A stretch of DNA of 49,703 bases from an uncultured Collinsella sp. (GTDB lineage Bacteria; Actinomycetota; Coriobacteriia; Coriobacteriales; Coriobacteriaceae), in NCBI GenBank assembly GCA_938045085.1, contig CALINZ010000197.1, forward strand, positions 1 to 49,703, in the 5' to 3' direction. The notes under the pieces are model-generated. The model was not told the DNA's origin. It saw nothing but the letters and a program-made list of their open reading frames with translations, and did no database searches. Made by a program: the position numbers and the translations under genes. Shown piece by piece: positions 1 to 7,560 of this stretch (its first letter is position 1; the number at the start of each line of letters is the position of its first letter).

Positions 1-239
1 GGGAACTCCTTGCCCTCGCAGTTGCCAAAGAGCTCGCGATGCTCGGCCCACAGCCACGACAGCGTGTGGCCGGCATACGGGCCCTCCGCAATCTGGCAGT
101 CGCCGTTGGGGTGGGCCGAGATGGCCCAGCACTCACCGATGGGGCCATCGGGAATGTCGTAGCCAAATACGGTTTCGAGCTGGCGACCGCCCCAGATCTT
201 CTCGTGGAAGATCGGCGTCAGCTTAATCAAATCGGACAT
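1..239 (-). CDS. manA: mannose-6-phosphate isomerase, class I (5' part, runs off window)
   Basis: The N-terminal 79 codons of a cupin-type phosphomannose isomerase, which interconverts mannose-6-P and fructose-6-P in the cytoplasm. The visible reading contains FHEKIWGGR near the start and then GPIGECWAIS and HPNGDC, typical of the short Firmicutes-style ManA family. The ATG at 239 is preceded by GGGGG about 7 nt upstream; an in-frame ATG at 245 sits too close to that site. It lies 74 bp downstream of, and in line with, the GntR gene, so the two may be co-transcribed. The C-terminus and metal-site residues are outside the window. Family call is fairly sure. Confidence 0.85.
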   Translation of the reverse strand, partial: MSDLIKLTPIFHEKIWGGRQLETVFGYDIPDGPIGECWAISAHPNGDCQIAEGPYAGHTLSWLWAEHRELFGNCEGKEF

Positions 240-313
240 GTTCATACCCCCATTGTGTTGCGCGGGCGCTGCACAAAACAGCTCAAAGCGAGCGCCCGGA
301 TGACTACAAAAAC

Positions 314-1033
314 CTATGCCAACGTTACGTTGTGCAACTCAAAGCGGTCGCCAACGTTGCGCGAGACCGAATACTCAAAGGCGACGCCGCTGTCCAAAAA
401 GCCAATCTGGGTGAGCTCGAGCAGGGGAGAGCCAGGCTTGGTGTCCAAGCGCTCGGCTTCTTCCTCGGTTGCTGCCACGGCGCGAATGGTACGGTGGAAG
501 CTCGAAATCTTCAGCCCACATTGCTCGCGGATGAAGTGGTAGACCGATCCGTACAGGTCCTTCTTTTTCAGCCCCGGAATCAGCTCGAGGGGCATGTAGG
601 TGTACTCGATAACGATGGGCTTCTCATCGGCCTGACGCACACGCACGATGTGATAGGCAAAGTCATCCTCGGCAATTCCCAGCTGGGCTGCGATGTCCGC
701 TGGTGGATTAACAATCGAGAAATCGTAGACCACCGAGGTCACCTTCTCCCCGCGGTGCTCATACGAAAAGCCCTGGGCACGGTCGTTTTTGCCCTGGAAA
801 AACGCCTGACCGGGAAGTCCCGCCGTGTCCTTAACGTAGGTACCCGATCCGCGTCGGCTGGTAATAAGACCTTCTTCGGTGATTTGTTCAATAGCTCGTT
901 TGACGGTGATTTTGGAAACGCTATAGAGCTCGCAGAACTCAACGACGGTGGGAAGCTTGTCGCCCGGTTTAAGAGTGCCATCCTCGATGCTTCGACGAAT
1001 ATCTGCAGCTATCGCCTCGTATTTGGGAATCAT
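314..1033 (-). CDS. GntR/HutC-family transcriptional regulator (UTRA domain)
   Basis: A 239-residue DNA-binding repressor. An N-terminal winged helix (about residues 5-68, with KLPTVVEFCELY and SRRGSGTYV) is followed by a UTRA ligand-binding domain (about 85-235), the arrangement of sugar-phosphate-responsive HutC-type regulators. The start at 1033 is chosen because AAAGGAGG lies just upstream; an ATG 33 bases earlier has no ribosome site. It is divergent from the GH1/PTS operon and probably controls it, perhaps sensing a phosphorylated beta-glucoside; that is inferred from position. The ligand cannot be read from the sequence. Confidence 0.88.
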   Translation of the reverse strand: MIPKYEAIAADIRRSIEDGTLKPGDKLPTVVEFCELYSVSKITVKRAIEQITEEGLITSRRGSGTYVKDTAGLPGQAFFQGKNDRAQGFSYEHRGEKVTSVVYDFSIVNPPADIAAQLGIAEDDFAYHIVRVRQADEKPIVIEYTYMPLELIPGLKKKDLYGSVYHFIREQCGLKISSFHRTIRAVAATEEEAERLDTKPGSPLLELTQIGFLDSGVAFEYSVSRNVGDRFELHNVTLA

Positions 1034-1141
1034 TGAACCTCCTTTCCGACATATATCAATACGCAAGTAAGTATAACCCTTAACAAGGCACCCATATAAC
1101 CTTTATCTAAGAAGCTCGAGAAAGAAAAAAGAAAAAAACGC

Positions 1142-1169
1142 TTTACATTTAGAATTAGAGCGCTATAGT
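1142..1169 (+). promoter_or_regulatory. probable promoter of the GH1/PTS operon
   Basis: TTTACA (1142-1147), a 16-bp spacer and TATAGT (1164-1169) form a good sigma70-type promoter pointing at the glycosidase gene. Transcription would begin near 1176, giving a leader of about 160 nt that contains the long inverted repeat at 1211-1303. Confidence 0.55.
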
Positions 1170-1210
1170 TTAAGCAACGAACGGAATCCTTCCGCACAAC
1201 AGGATCGACC

Positions 1211-1303
1211 GTTTGGGGACGGTTTTGTTTTGGCGGGTTGGATATCGGTATGGCCGGTGCGCGCCCGCGCCGGATAACCTGCCAAAGCAAACCCGTCTCC
1301 AAC
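1211..1303. repeat. long imperfect inverted repeat in the GH1 operon leader
   Basis: The arm GTTTGGGGACGG...TTTTGGCGGGTT (1211-1239) is complementary to AACCTGCCAAAG...GTCTCCAAC (1275-1303) at about 24 of 29 positions, with several mismatches readable as G-U pairs. A smaller GC hairpin (CCGGTGCG/CGCGCCGG) sits in the middle. A related sequence, AACCTGCCAAAACAAACCTG, occurs at 5157-5176. It is therefore a dispersed palindrome family or a leader structure; it has no uridine tail. Confidence 0.6.
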
Positions 1304-1336
1304 CGGAAGTTCTAGAACACGAAAGCGAGGACTTTG

Positions 1337-2737
1337 ATGGCACAGTATCAGCTGCCCAACGACTTCTTCTTTGGCGCTGCTATGTCCGGCCCGCAGACTG
1401 AGGGTCAGTGGAACCAGGGCGGCAAGCTCGAGAACCTGTGGGACACCTGGTCCATCCAGGATCTGGGTTCGTTCTACAACCGCGTTGGCTCTTACGCCGG
1501 CAATGACTTTATGGCCAAGTACCAGGAAGACCTTCGCATTTTGAAGGACTTGGGCCTGGATACCTATCGCACTTCCATCCAGTGGAGCCGTCTGCTCGAT
1601 GCCGACGGCAACCTCAACGAGGAAGGCGCCGCGTGGTATCACGAGTTGTTCCGCGCCTCTCGCGAAGCCGGCCTGGAGCCGTTTGTCAACTTGTACCACT
1701 TTGACATGCCCACCTACCTCTTTAACCGTGGCGGCTGGGAGAGCCGTGAGGTTGTCGAGGCTTACGCACATTACGCCGACGTCGCCTTCCACGAGTTTGG
1801 CCAGGAGATTAAGTACTGGTTCACCTTTAACGAGCCCATCGTCGAGCCCGAGCAGCGCTATCAGGAGGGCGTGTGGTTCCCGCAGCTCCACGACTTCAAC
1901 CGCGCCCGCACCGTGCAGTATCACATCTCGCTGGCGCACGCGCTGGCCGTGGCCAACTATCGTCGCGCCTATGACGAGGGCGCTATTCGCGCCGATGCCA
2001 AGATCGGCATGATCAATTGCTTTACCCCGGTCTACACCAAGGAGAACCCCAGCGAGGCGGACCTCGAGGCCGTGCGCATGACCAGCGGCATCAACAACCG
2101 CTGGTGGCTCGACCTCATCACCAAGGGCGAGCTTCCTGCCGACGTGCTCGACAGCCTGGCCGAGGGCGGCGTTAAGCTCCCGTTCCGCGCCGGCGACCAA
2201 GAGATCCTCAAGCAGGGTGTTGTCGACTGGCTCGGCTGCAACTACTACCACCCCACGCGTGTTCAGGCGCCGGCGAGCAAGGTCGACCAGTACGGCCTGC
2301 CGCACTTTGCCGACGAGTACGTATGGCCCGACGCCGTTATGAACGAGAGCCGCGGCTGGGAGATCTACCCGCAGGGCCTCTACGACTTTGGCATGGACTG
2401 CGCTAAGAACTACCCCGATCTTGAGTGGTTCGTTTCCGAGAACGGCATCGGCATCATGGACGAATACAAGAACCGTGACGCCGAAGGAACCATCCAGGAT
2501 GACTACCGCGTCGACTTTGTACGTCAGCACCTGGAGTGGGTGGCCAAGGCCATCGACGAGGGCGCCAAGTGCCGGGGCTATCACTACTGGGCCGTCATCG
2601 ATAACTGGTCTTGGGCCAATGCCTTTAAGAATCGTTACGGCTTTGTCGAGGTCGATCTCATAGACGGCTACAAGCGCCGCCTTAAGAAGTCGGCGGCCTG
2701 GCTCAAACAGGTCGCCACGACCCACGTGGTTGATTAG
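1337..2737 (+). CDS. glycoside hydrolase family 1, probable 6-phospho-beta-glucosidase
   Basis: A 466-residue GH1 (beta/alpha)8 glycosidase that would cleave a phosphorylated beta-glucoside delivered by the adjacent PTS. The acid/base is Glu166 in FTFNEP and the nucleophile is Glu368 in VSENGIG. The ATG at 1337 is preceded by GCGAGGA at 5 nt; the in-frame TTG at 1334 is less likely. The C-terminal substrate region reads WSWANAFKNRYG, where known 6-phospho enzymes usually have Ser-x5-Lys-x-Tyr; only the Tyr is kept. Phospho-specificity is therefore inferred from the PTS neighbourhood rather than from residues. Family is certain. Confidence 0.9.
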   Translation: MAQYQLPNDFFFGAAMSGPQTEGQWNQGGKLENLWDTWSIQDLGSFYNRVGSYAGNDFMAKYQEDLRILKDLGLDTYRTSIQWSRLLDADGNLNEEGAAWYHELFRASREAGLEPFVNLYHFDMPTYLFNRGGWESREVVEAYAHYADVAFHEFGQEIKYWFTFNEPIVEPEQRYQEGVWFPQLHDFNRARTVQYHISLAHALAVANYRRAYDEGAIRADAKIGMINCFTPVYTKENPSEADLEAVRMTSGINNRWWLDLITKGELPADVLDSLAEGGVKLPFRAGDQEILKQGVVDWLGCNYYHPTRVQAPASKVDQYGLPHFADEYVWPDAVMNESRGWEIYPQGLYDFGMDCAKNYPDLEWFVSENGIGIMDEYKNRDAEGTIQDDYRVDFVRQHLEWVAKAIDEGAKCRGYHYWAVIDNWSWANAFKNRYGFVEVDLIDGYKRRLKKSAAWLKQVATTHVVD

Positions 2738-2857
2738 CGACCGGGCGAACGCCCAGACCGCGCGCCGCCGCGCGCAACACATGGCACATCTGGTGGCAGA
2801 GGGCGACAGACCACCGTGCGCATAGGAAAAGGCCGGATTTGAAAGTTAGGAGCAATC

Positions 2858-4201
2858 ATGGCCAGTGACAACGGAAAGAGCTTCCTCGACAAGTTTGCCG
2901 AGGTCTCTGCGAAGGTGGGAAACCAGGTTCACCTGCGTTCCCTGCGTGACGCCTTCGCGACCATCACGCCGCTCTATATCCTTGCGGGTATCGCGGTTCT
3001 TATTAACAACGTCGTGTTCCCTCTGTTCCCGCTCGATGCGGCGGGCCTTGCCAACCTTCAGACGTGGGGCTCGGCAATTACGCTGGGCACCCTCAACGTC
3101 TCTGCCATTATCTTGGCCGGATTGATTGGCTACAGCCTCGCCAAGAACAAGCGTTTCGATAACCCGCTCGCTTGCGTGGTCGTCGCCATCTCTGCCTTCG
3201 TCATCATGATGCCGCAGCAGATCACCGCCTCGCTTGCCGCCACGAGCCCACTGCTCACCGACAAGATCACCTCCGCCGAGGTCACGGGCGCCCTTTCGAC
3301 TGCCAACACCGGCACCAACGGTCTGTTCTCGGCTATTATCATCGCCCTGCTTTCCGTCTCGCTCTTCATCAAGATTTCTGGCGTCGAGAAGCTCAAGGTT
3401 AAGCTGGGCGAGGGCGTGCCTCCCGCGGTCTCCAACTCCTTCAACGTCATGATTCCGATGCTGCTTAACCTCGCGGTCTTCGCTCTTGCCGCAGCCCTGC
3501 TCGCCGTGTGCGCCGGCACCGATCTGTGCACCATCATCTCCACGTGCATCTCCAACCCGCTCAAGAGCATCATGAACGCCGGTCCGTGGGCTGTTATCCT
3601 CATCTACACCCTTGCTAACCTGCTGTTCTGCGTCGGTATTCACCAGTCCACCATCTCTGGCGCTACCGTCGAGCCGATCCTGACCATGCTCATCGTCGAC
3701 AACATGGCTACCTTTGCCGCCGGTGGCACCATCCAGCCCGATCACTACATGAACATGCAGATCGTTAACAGCTTCGCCCTCATCGGCGGCTCGGGCTGCA
3801 CCCTCATGCTCCTGCTCGACACGCTCCTGTTCTCCAAGAACAAGGCTTCCGAGACCGTTTCCAAGATGGCTATCCTGCCTGGTCTGTTCAACATCAACGA
3901 GCCGGTTATCTACGGTTACCCCATCGTGTACAACCTGCCGCTCATGATCCCGTTCGTTCTTCTTCCCGATCTGTTCATCGGCATCACCTATGGCCTTACC
4001 TGCGCAGGCATCATCAGCCCCTGCATCGCCCAGGTGCCCTGGACCATGCCTCCCGTCATCAATGCCCTGCTCGCTACGGGCTTTGACTGGCGCGCCGGCG
4101 TGTGGCAGGCTATCGAGATTGTCATTGGCATGGCCGTCTACCTGCCCTTTATGAAGATTTCCGAGAAGGCAATCGCCAAGCAGGAGGCTTTCGCCGAGTA
4201 G
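2858..4201 (+). CDS. PTS lactose/cellobiose-family EIIC permease
   Basis: A 447-residue multi-span membrane transporter of the Lac (cellobiose/lactose) EIIC class, which carries the sugar across the membrane while EIIB phosphorylates it. Hydrophobic segments recur from about residue 30 onward, and the conserved family signature NEPVIYGYP begins at Asn347. TTAGGAG precedes the ATG. It follows GH1 by 120 bp and precedes separate EIIB and EIIA genes, so this is a split-domain cellobiose-type system. Substrate is inferred from GH1. Confidence 0.92.
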   Translation: MASDNGKSFLDKFAEVSAKVGNQVHLRSLRDAFATITPLYILAGIAVLINNVVFPLFPLDAAGLANLQTWGSAITLGTLNVSAIILAGLIGYSLAKNKRFDNPLACVVVAISAFVIMMPQQITASLAATSPLLTDKITSAEVTGALSTANTGTNGLFSAIIIALLSVSLFIKISGVEKLKVKLGEGVPPAVSNSFNVMIPMLLNLAVFALAAALLAVCAGTDLCTIISTCISNPLKSIMNAGPWAVILIYTLANLLFCVGIHQSTISGATVEPILTMLIVDNMATFAAGGTIQPDHYMNMQIVNSFALIGGSGCTLMLLLDTLLFSKNKASETVSKMAILPGLFNINEPVIYGYPIVYNLPLMIPFVLLPDLFIGITYGLTCAGIISPCIAQVPWTMPPVINALLATGFDWRAGVWQAIEIVIGMAVYLPFMKISEKAIAKQEAFAE

Positions 4202-4230
4202 AACGCCTAACGTTCGTCCCTTTCACCTTT

Positions 4231-4261
4231 GCGGGCGCCGGTACGCGGTGCCGGTGCCCGC
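4231..4261. other. intra-operon hairpin between EIIC and EIIB
   Basis: GCGGGCGCCGGTAC (4231-4244) pairs with GTGCCGGTGCCCGC (4248-4261), with two G-U pairs. There is no T-run, so it is more likely a processing or stability hairpin than a terminator. It would let EIIC and EIIB/EIIA differ in mRNA level. Inference only. Confidence 0.45.
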
Positions 4262-4362
4262 AGCTCTCTCCCTTGTGTAAAGATGCAGGGGGGTGGGCAC
4301 AATAGCCGCAAGGAATACAACCAGTTGTCGTCTGCGCGCCGCGCAGTTATAAGGAGGAAACC

Positions 4363-4665
4363 ATGAAGAAGATCATGCTCTGCTGCAATGCCGGTATGTC
4401 CACGAGCCTGCTGGTCCAGAAGATGCAGGCCGAGGTTGCAAACCGTGGTCTGGATATTGAGGTCGAGGCTCGTCCCATGAATGAGGCCCACGATCACCTG
4501 GACGAGTGCGACATGTTGCTGCTTGGTCCGCAGATCGGCTACACCAAGGACGATTTTGAGAAGGAGGCCGCCGGCCGCTTCCCGGTCGAGGTTATCAACA
4601 TGGTCGACTACGGCCGCATGAACGCTGCCGGCATCATCGACCACTGCGTCAGCGTGATGGGCTAG
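4363..4665 (+). CDS. PTS lactose/cellobiose-family EIIB
   Basis: A 100-residue cytoplasmic phosphocarrier. The N-terminal P-loop reads LCCNAGMSTS; Cys8 sits at the position of the phosphorylated cysteine and Cys7 is an extra neighbour. Length matches the family (about 100). AAGGAGG lies directly upstream of the ATG. It passes phosphate from EIIA to the sugar bound by EIIC. The stop is immediately followed by the EIIA gene, which indicates coupling. Confidence 0.93.
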   Translation: MKKIMLCCNAGMSTSLLVQKMQAEVANRGLDIEVEARPMNEAHDHLDECDMLLLGPQIGYTKDDFEKEAAGRFPVEVINMVDYGRMNAAGIIDHCVSVMG

Positions 4666-4674
4666 GTGCTCTGC

Positions 4675-5007
4675 ATGGAGGATATGAACGAACTGCAGAT
4701 GACCTGCTTTGAGATCATCAGCTACGTCGGTACCGCCAAGAGCATGTACATCAATGCCGTGCAAAAGGCCAAGGAGGGCGATTTTGACGCCGCCGAGGAG
4801 CTTATCAAGCAGGGCGACGAGGCCTATAACGGTGGCCACGATGTTCACATGGGGCTTCTGAAGAAGGAGGCCAACGGCGAGCGTAACGGCGAGGCCCCGT
4901 TGATTTTGCTGCATGCCGAGGACCAGATGGCCGGCACCGAGACCATGCGCGTCATGGCGACGGAGCTCATCGAGGTTCACAAGCAGCTGCAGGCACTTCA
5001 GGCCTAG
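4675..5007 (+). CDS. PTS lactose/cellobiose-family EIIA
   Basis: A 110-residue helical-bundle phosphocarrier (trimeric in the family) that takes phosphate from HPr. The active histidine is His80 in LLHAEDQ; the family more often reads HAQDH, so the second histidine is Gln here. The start at 4675 has TAGGTG 6 nt upstream; a GTG at 4666 directly after the EIIB stop and an ATG at 4684 are alternatives. It is the last PTS gene before a strong terminator. Confidence 0.9.
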   Translation: MEDMNELQMTCFEIISYVGTAKSMYINAVQKAKEGDFDAAEELIKQGDEAYNGGHDVHMGLLKKEANGERNGEAPLILLHAEDQMAGTETMRVMATELIEVHKQLQALQA

Positions 5008-5065
5008 TCGGCGTTATCGCCGCGACGGACCGTGCGGTCCAACAGACAACATAGTCCCTTTGACG

Positions 5066-5104
5066 GGCGCCGGGAGCCTCCGCCTCCCGGCGCCTTTATT
5101 TTTG
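5066..5104 (+). terminator. intrinsic terminator after the PTS operon
   Basis: A perfect 11-bp stem GGCGCCGGGAG (5066-5076) / CTCCCGGCGCC (5084-5094) followed by TTTATTTTT. Confidence 0.85.
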
Positions 5105-5153
5105 GGGATGGTCTTGCGCGGCCTGTTGGGCAGCCAATTGCGTTACCCCAGAT

Positions 5154-5195
5154 AAAACCTGCCAAAACAAACCTGTCCCTTTTTGGTAGGTTTTT
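5154..5195 (+). repeat. hairpin upstream of the ROK kinase, related to the 1.2-kb repeat
   Basis: AAAACCTGCCAAAA (5154-5167) pairs with TTTTGGTAGGTTTT (5181-5194) with one G-U pair, and the 3' arm ends in a run of T. The first half, AACCTGCCAAAACAAACCTG, matches the 3' arm of the 1211-1303 repeat. It could act as a weak terminator or be one unit of a dispersed palindrome family. Confidence 0.55.
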
Positions 5196-5248
5196 GCCTT
5201 GAGAGCGGTACCATACAGGCAATGTTTAAACGAGAAAGGTGGGCTCCC

Positions 5249-6202
5249 ATGGAACCTAAGCAGTACTACATCGGCATCGACGTCGGCGGCACTTCGGTTA
5301 AGGAGGGCCTGTTCGACGAGGACGGCAACCTGCTTGCCAAGGCCAGCGTGCCCACGCCTCCTATCGTTGACGCTGCGGGCTTTGCCGCGGTGACCGAGGC
5401 TATCGACCAGGTGGTCGCCAAGGCACAGATTCCGCGTGCCTTTGTGGCGGGCATTGGCCTGGCCGTTCCGTGTCCCATCCCGGCGTCGGGCGATGCCAAG
5501 GTCAAGGCCAACATTGCCATTAACCTGCCCGAGCTGAGGGTCGCCATTCAGAAGCACTGCCCCGATGCGGTCGTTAAGTATGAGAACGATGCCAACGCCG
5601 CTGCCATGGGCGAGGCCTGGCTCGGTTCTGCCAAGGGCGTGCAGAACGTGGTGATGGTCACCATCGGTACCGGCGTGGGCGGCGGCGTTATCGTTAACGG
5701 CGACGTGGTATCGGGCGTTGTGGGCGCCGGCGGCGAGATTGGCCACATGTGCCTGAACCCGGCCGAGGAGCGCACCTGCGGCTGTGGCGGCCATGGCCAT
5801 CTGGAGCAGTATTCCAGCGCCACCGGCGTGGTGAGCAACTACCTTGCCGAGTGCAAGAAGGCGGGCGTCGAGCCCATTGAGCTCACCGGCCCCTCCGATT
5901 CCAAGGACGTGTTCCAGGCCTGCCGCGAGGGCGACAAGCTCGCGCTGGCCGCAGCCGACACCATGGCCGACTACCTTGGCCGCGCCCTGGCGCTTATCGC
6001 CAACGTGGTCGACCCCGAGATGTTCCTGATCGGTGGCGGCGCGTCCGCTTCGGCCGATGTTTATCTCGACAAGGTTCGCGAGCACTTTAAGCAGTACGCG
6101 CTCTCTGCCTCGCGCGAGACGCCCATTAAGGTCGCTTCGCTCGGAAACGACGCCGGCATCATCGGTGCCGCCTACGTAGCCCTGCGCGCCGCCGGTAAAT
6201 AG
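5249..6202 (+). CDS. ROK-family sugar kinase (glucokinase-like)
   Basis: A 317-residue ROK protein that would phosphorylate glucose or a related hexose released by GH1. The ATP-site motif GIDVGGTSVK is near the N-terminus, followed by TIGTGVGGG. The zinc-site segment is CGCGGHGHLE (Cys177, Cys179, His184): the last ligand of the usual CxCGxxGC motif is histidine, as in several glucokinases. There is no helix-turn-helix, so it is an enzyme and not a repressor. AAAGGTGGG precedes the ATG at 5249; upstream in-frame starts lack a site. It has its own upstream region after the terminator. Confidence 0.88.
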   Translation: MEPKQYYIGIDVGGTSVKEGLFDEDGNLLAKASVPTPPIVDAAGFAAVTEAIDQVVAKAQIPRAFVAGIGLAVPCPIPASGDAKVKANIAINLPELRVAIQKHCPDAVVKYENDANAAAMGEAWLGSAKGVQNVVMVTIGTGVGGGVIVNGDVVSGVVGAGGEIGHMCLNPAEERTCGCGGHGHLEQYSSATGVVSNYLAECKKAGVEPIELTGPSDSKDVFQACREGDKLALAAADTMADYLGRALALIANVVDPEMFLIGGGASASADVYLDKVREHFKQYALSASRETPIKVASLGNDAGIIGAAYVALRAAGK

Positions 6203-6203
6203 C

Positions 6204-6265
6204 TGGTGCAAGGGGGTCAGGTTACTTTGCACCAACACGGTGCAAAAGGGACAGTCTTGGCCCCC
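6204..6265. repeat. GGTGCAA palindromic repeat after the ROK kinase
   Basis: GGTGCAA (6204-6210), TTGCACC (6226-6232) and GGTGCAA (6239-6245) form two alternative hairpins around GGGGTCAGGTTAC, followed by GGGACAG...GGCCCCC. A partial relative, ACCTGTCTGACCCC, lies at 21253-21266. It is probably a member of a dispersed intergenic family. Confidence 0.5.
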
Positions 6266-6368
6266 ATGCCTGCCCCAAAATATGCCGTGACCCTTCCGTC
6301 TGCGAAGGCTCGGCATCGGCGTGCTACCATAGCTACGTCCAAGTACACATATCAAGTGGAGGATATCC

Positions 6369-7292
6369 ATGGCAAACGTTCTTGTCTTTGGTCACCAGAA
6401 CCCCGATAACGACGCCATCATGAGCGCCGTCGTCCTGTCCCAGCTGCTCAACCAGGTTGAGTATGCCGGCAACACCTACGAGGCTTGCGCTCTGGGTCAG
6501 CTTCCGGCCGAGTCCGCCAAGCTGCTCGCCGACGCCGGCATTGCCGAGCCCCGCGTGATCGAGTCCGTCGAGGCCGGCCAGCTCGTCGTTCTCACCGACC
6601 ACAACGAGTCCGCCCAGTCCGTCGCCGGCCTTAAGGACGCCACGGTCTTTGGCGTTGTCGATCATCACCGCATCGGCGACTTCGAGACCGCCGGCCCGCT
6701 GCACTACATCTGCCTGCCCTGGGGTTCCAGCTGCACCATCGTCACCAAGCTCGCCGGCGTGCTCGGCGTTGAGCTTTCCGACGTCCAGGCCAAGCTGCTG
6801 CTCTCGGCCATGATGACCGACACGCTCATGCTCAAGAGCCCCACCACCACCGATGTCGACCGCGCCGTCGCCGCCAAGCTCGGCGAGCAGGTGGGCGTCG
6901 ACCCGGTTAAGTTTGGCATGGAGGTCTTCCTCACCCGTCCGTCCGGCTCCTTCACCGCAGCCGAGATGGTCGGCAACGACATCAAAATGTTCGAGCCCGC
7001 CGGCAAGAAGCTACTCATCGGCCAGTACGAGACTGTCGACAAGACCCGCGCACTCGGCATGATCGACGAGATTCGCGAGGCCATGCGCGCCTGCGCCGCC
7101 GAGAAGGGCGCTGACGGCATTGTCCTGTGCATCACCGACATCATGGAGGAGGGCTCGCAGGTCCTGCTCGAGGGCGAGACCGAGGCTGCTCAGAAGGGCC
7201 TGGGCATTGCCGACGAGCACGACGGCGTCTGGATGCCGGGCGTCCTCTCCCGTAAGAAGCAGGTCGCTGCCCCCATCATGGCCGCCTGCTAG
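6369..7292 (+). CDS. ppaC: manganese-dependent inorganic pyrophosphatase (family II, DHH)
   Basis: A 307-residue cytoplasmic enzyme that hydrolyses pyrophosphate to drive biosynthesis. The DHH-family metal motifs are present: GHQNPDND (from residue 8), LTDHNE, and VVDHHR (Asp98-His99-His100). The C-terminal DHHA2 region carries the SRKKQV substrate-binding segment. No CBS insert is present, so it is the simple form of about 310 residues. GTGGAGG precedes the ATG, and a strong terminator follows. Confidence 0.95.
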   Translation: MANVLVFGHQNPDNDAIMSAVVLSQLLNQVEYAGNTYEACALGQLPAESAKLLADAGIAEPRVIESVEAGQLVVLTDHNESAQSVAGLKDATVFGVVDHHRIGDFETAGPLHYICLPWGSSCTIVTKLAGVLGVELSDVQAKLLLSAMMTDTLMLKSPTTTDVDRAVAAKLGEQVGVDPVKFGMEVFLTRPSGSFTAAEMVGNDIKMFEPAGKKLLIGQYETVDKTRALGMIDEIREAMRACAAEKGADGIVLCITDIMEEGSQVLLEGETEAAQKGLGIADEHDGVWMPGVLSRKKQVAAPIMAAC

Positions 7293-7311
7293 GTTTAGTT
7301 GACCAAACGCC

Positions 7312-7352
7312 ACGACCGGATCGCGGACACCCCGCGCTCCGGTCGTTTTTTT
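7312..7352 (+). terminator. intrinsic terminator after ppaC
   Basis: ACGACCGGA (7312-7320) pairs perfectly with TCCGGTCGT (7338-7346), followed by TTTTTT. Confidence 0.88.
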
Positions 7353-7491
7353 GTGCACGGCGCCGCGTCGTCTCTTGGGCAGGCGTGCCCGTGCCGTTGA
7401 GCAAATAATGTTCAACCTGTGGTTCCGCTTTTCGGCCACGCCTGCGTGCTTGTCGTGCAGGGTAGGCTAGATGCAAGCGTAATACGTTAGA

Positions 7492-7546
7492 GCGCGGCGC
7501 CGCCACTTGGGCGGGCCGTGCTTTTTTAAGACGGGAGCTTTCCCGT
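7492..7546 (+). promoter_or_regulatory. nhaA leader: terminator-like hairpin plus hairpin before the RBS
   Basis: GCGCGGCGCCGCC (7492-7504) pairs with GGCGGGCCGTGC (7510-7521) with one bulge, and TTTTTT (7522-7527) follows, so a terminator lies upstream of the nhaA ATG. The 3' arm can instead pair with GCACGGC at 7353-7359. A second hairpin, ACGGGA/TCCCGT (7531-7546), sits 1 nt before the AAAGGAG ribosome site. Attenuation of nhaA is the natural reading; no known riboswitch class was recognised. Confidence 0.5.
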
Positions 7547-7560
7547 GAAAGGAGCCGCCC

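Noticed and set aside
1163..2782. 539-codon open frame on the minus strand over the GH1 gene
   Set aside because: It is an antisense shadow of GC-rich codon use; no family motif or ribosome site, and the plus strand encodes an intact GH1 enzyme.
5154..5195. True terminator of the PTS operon
   Set aside because: A much stronger terminator lies at 5066-5104, so this hairpin is more likely a repeat or leader element.
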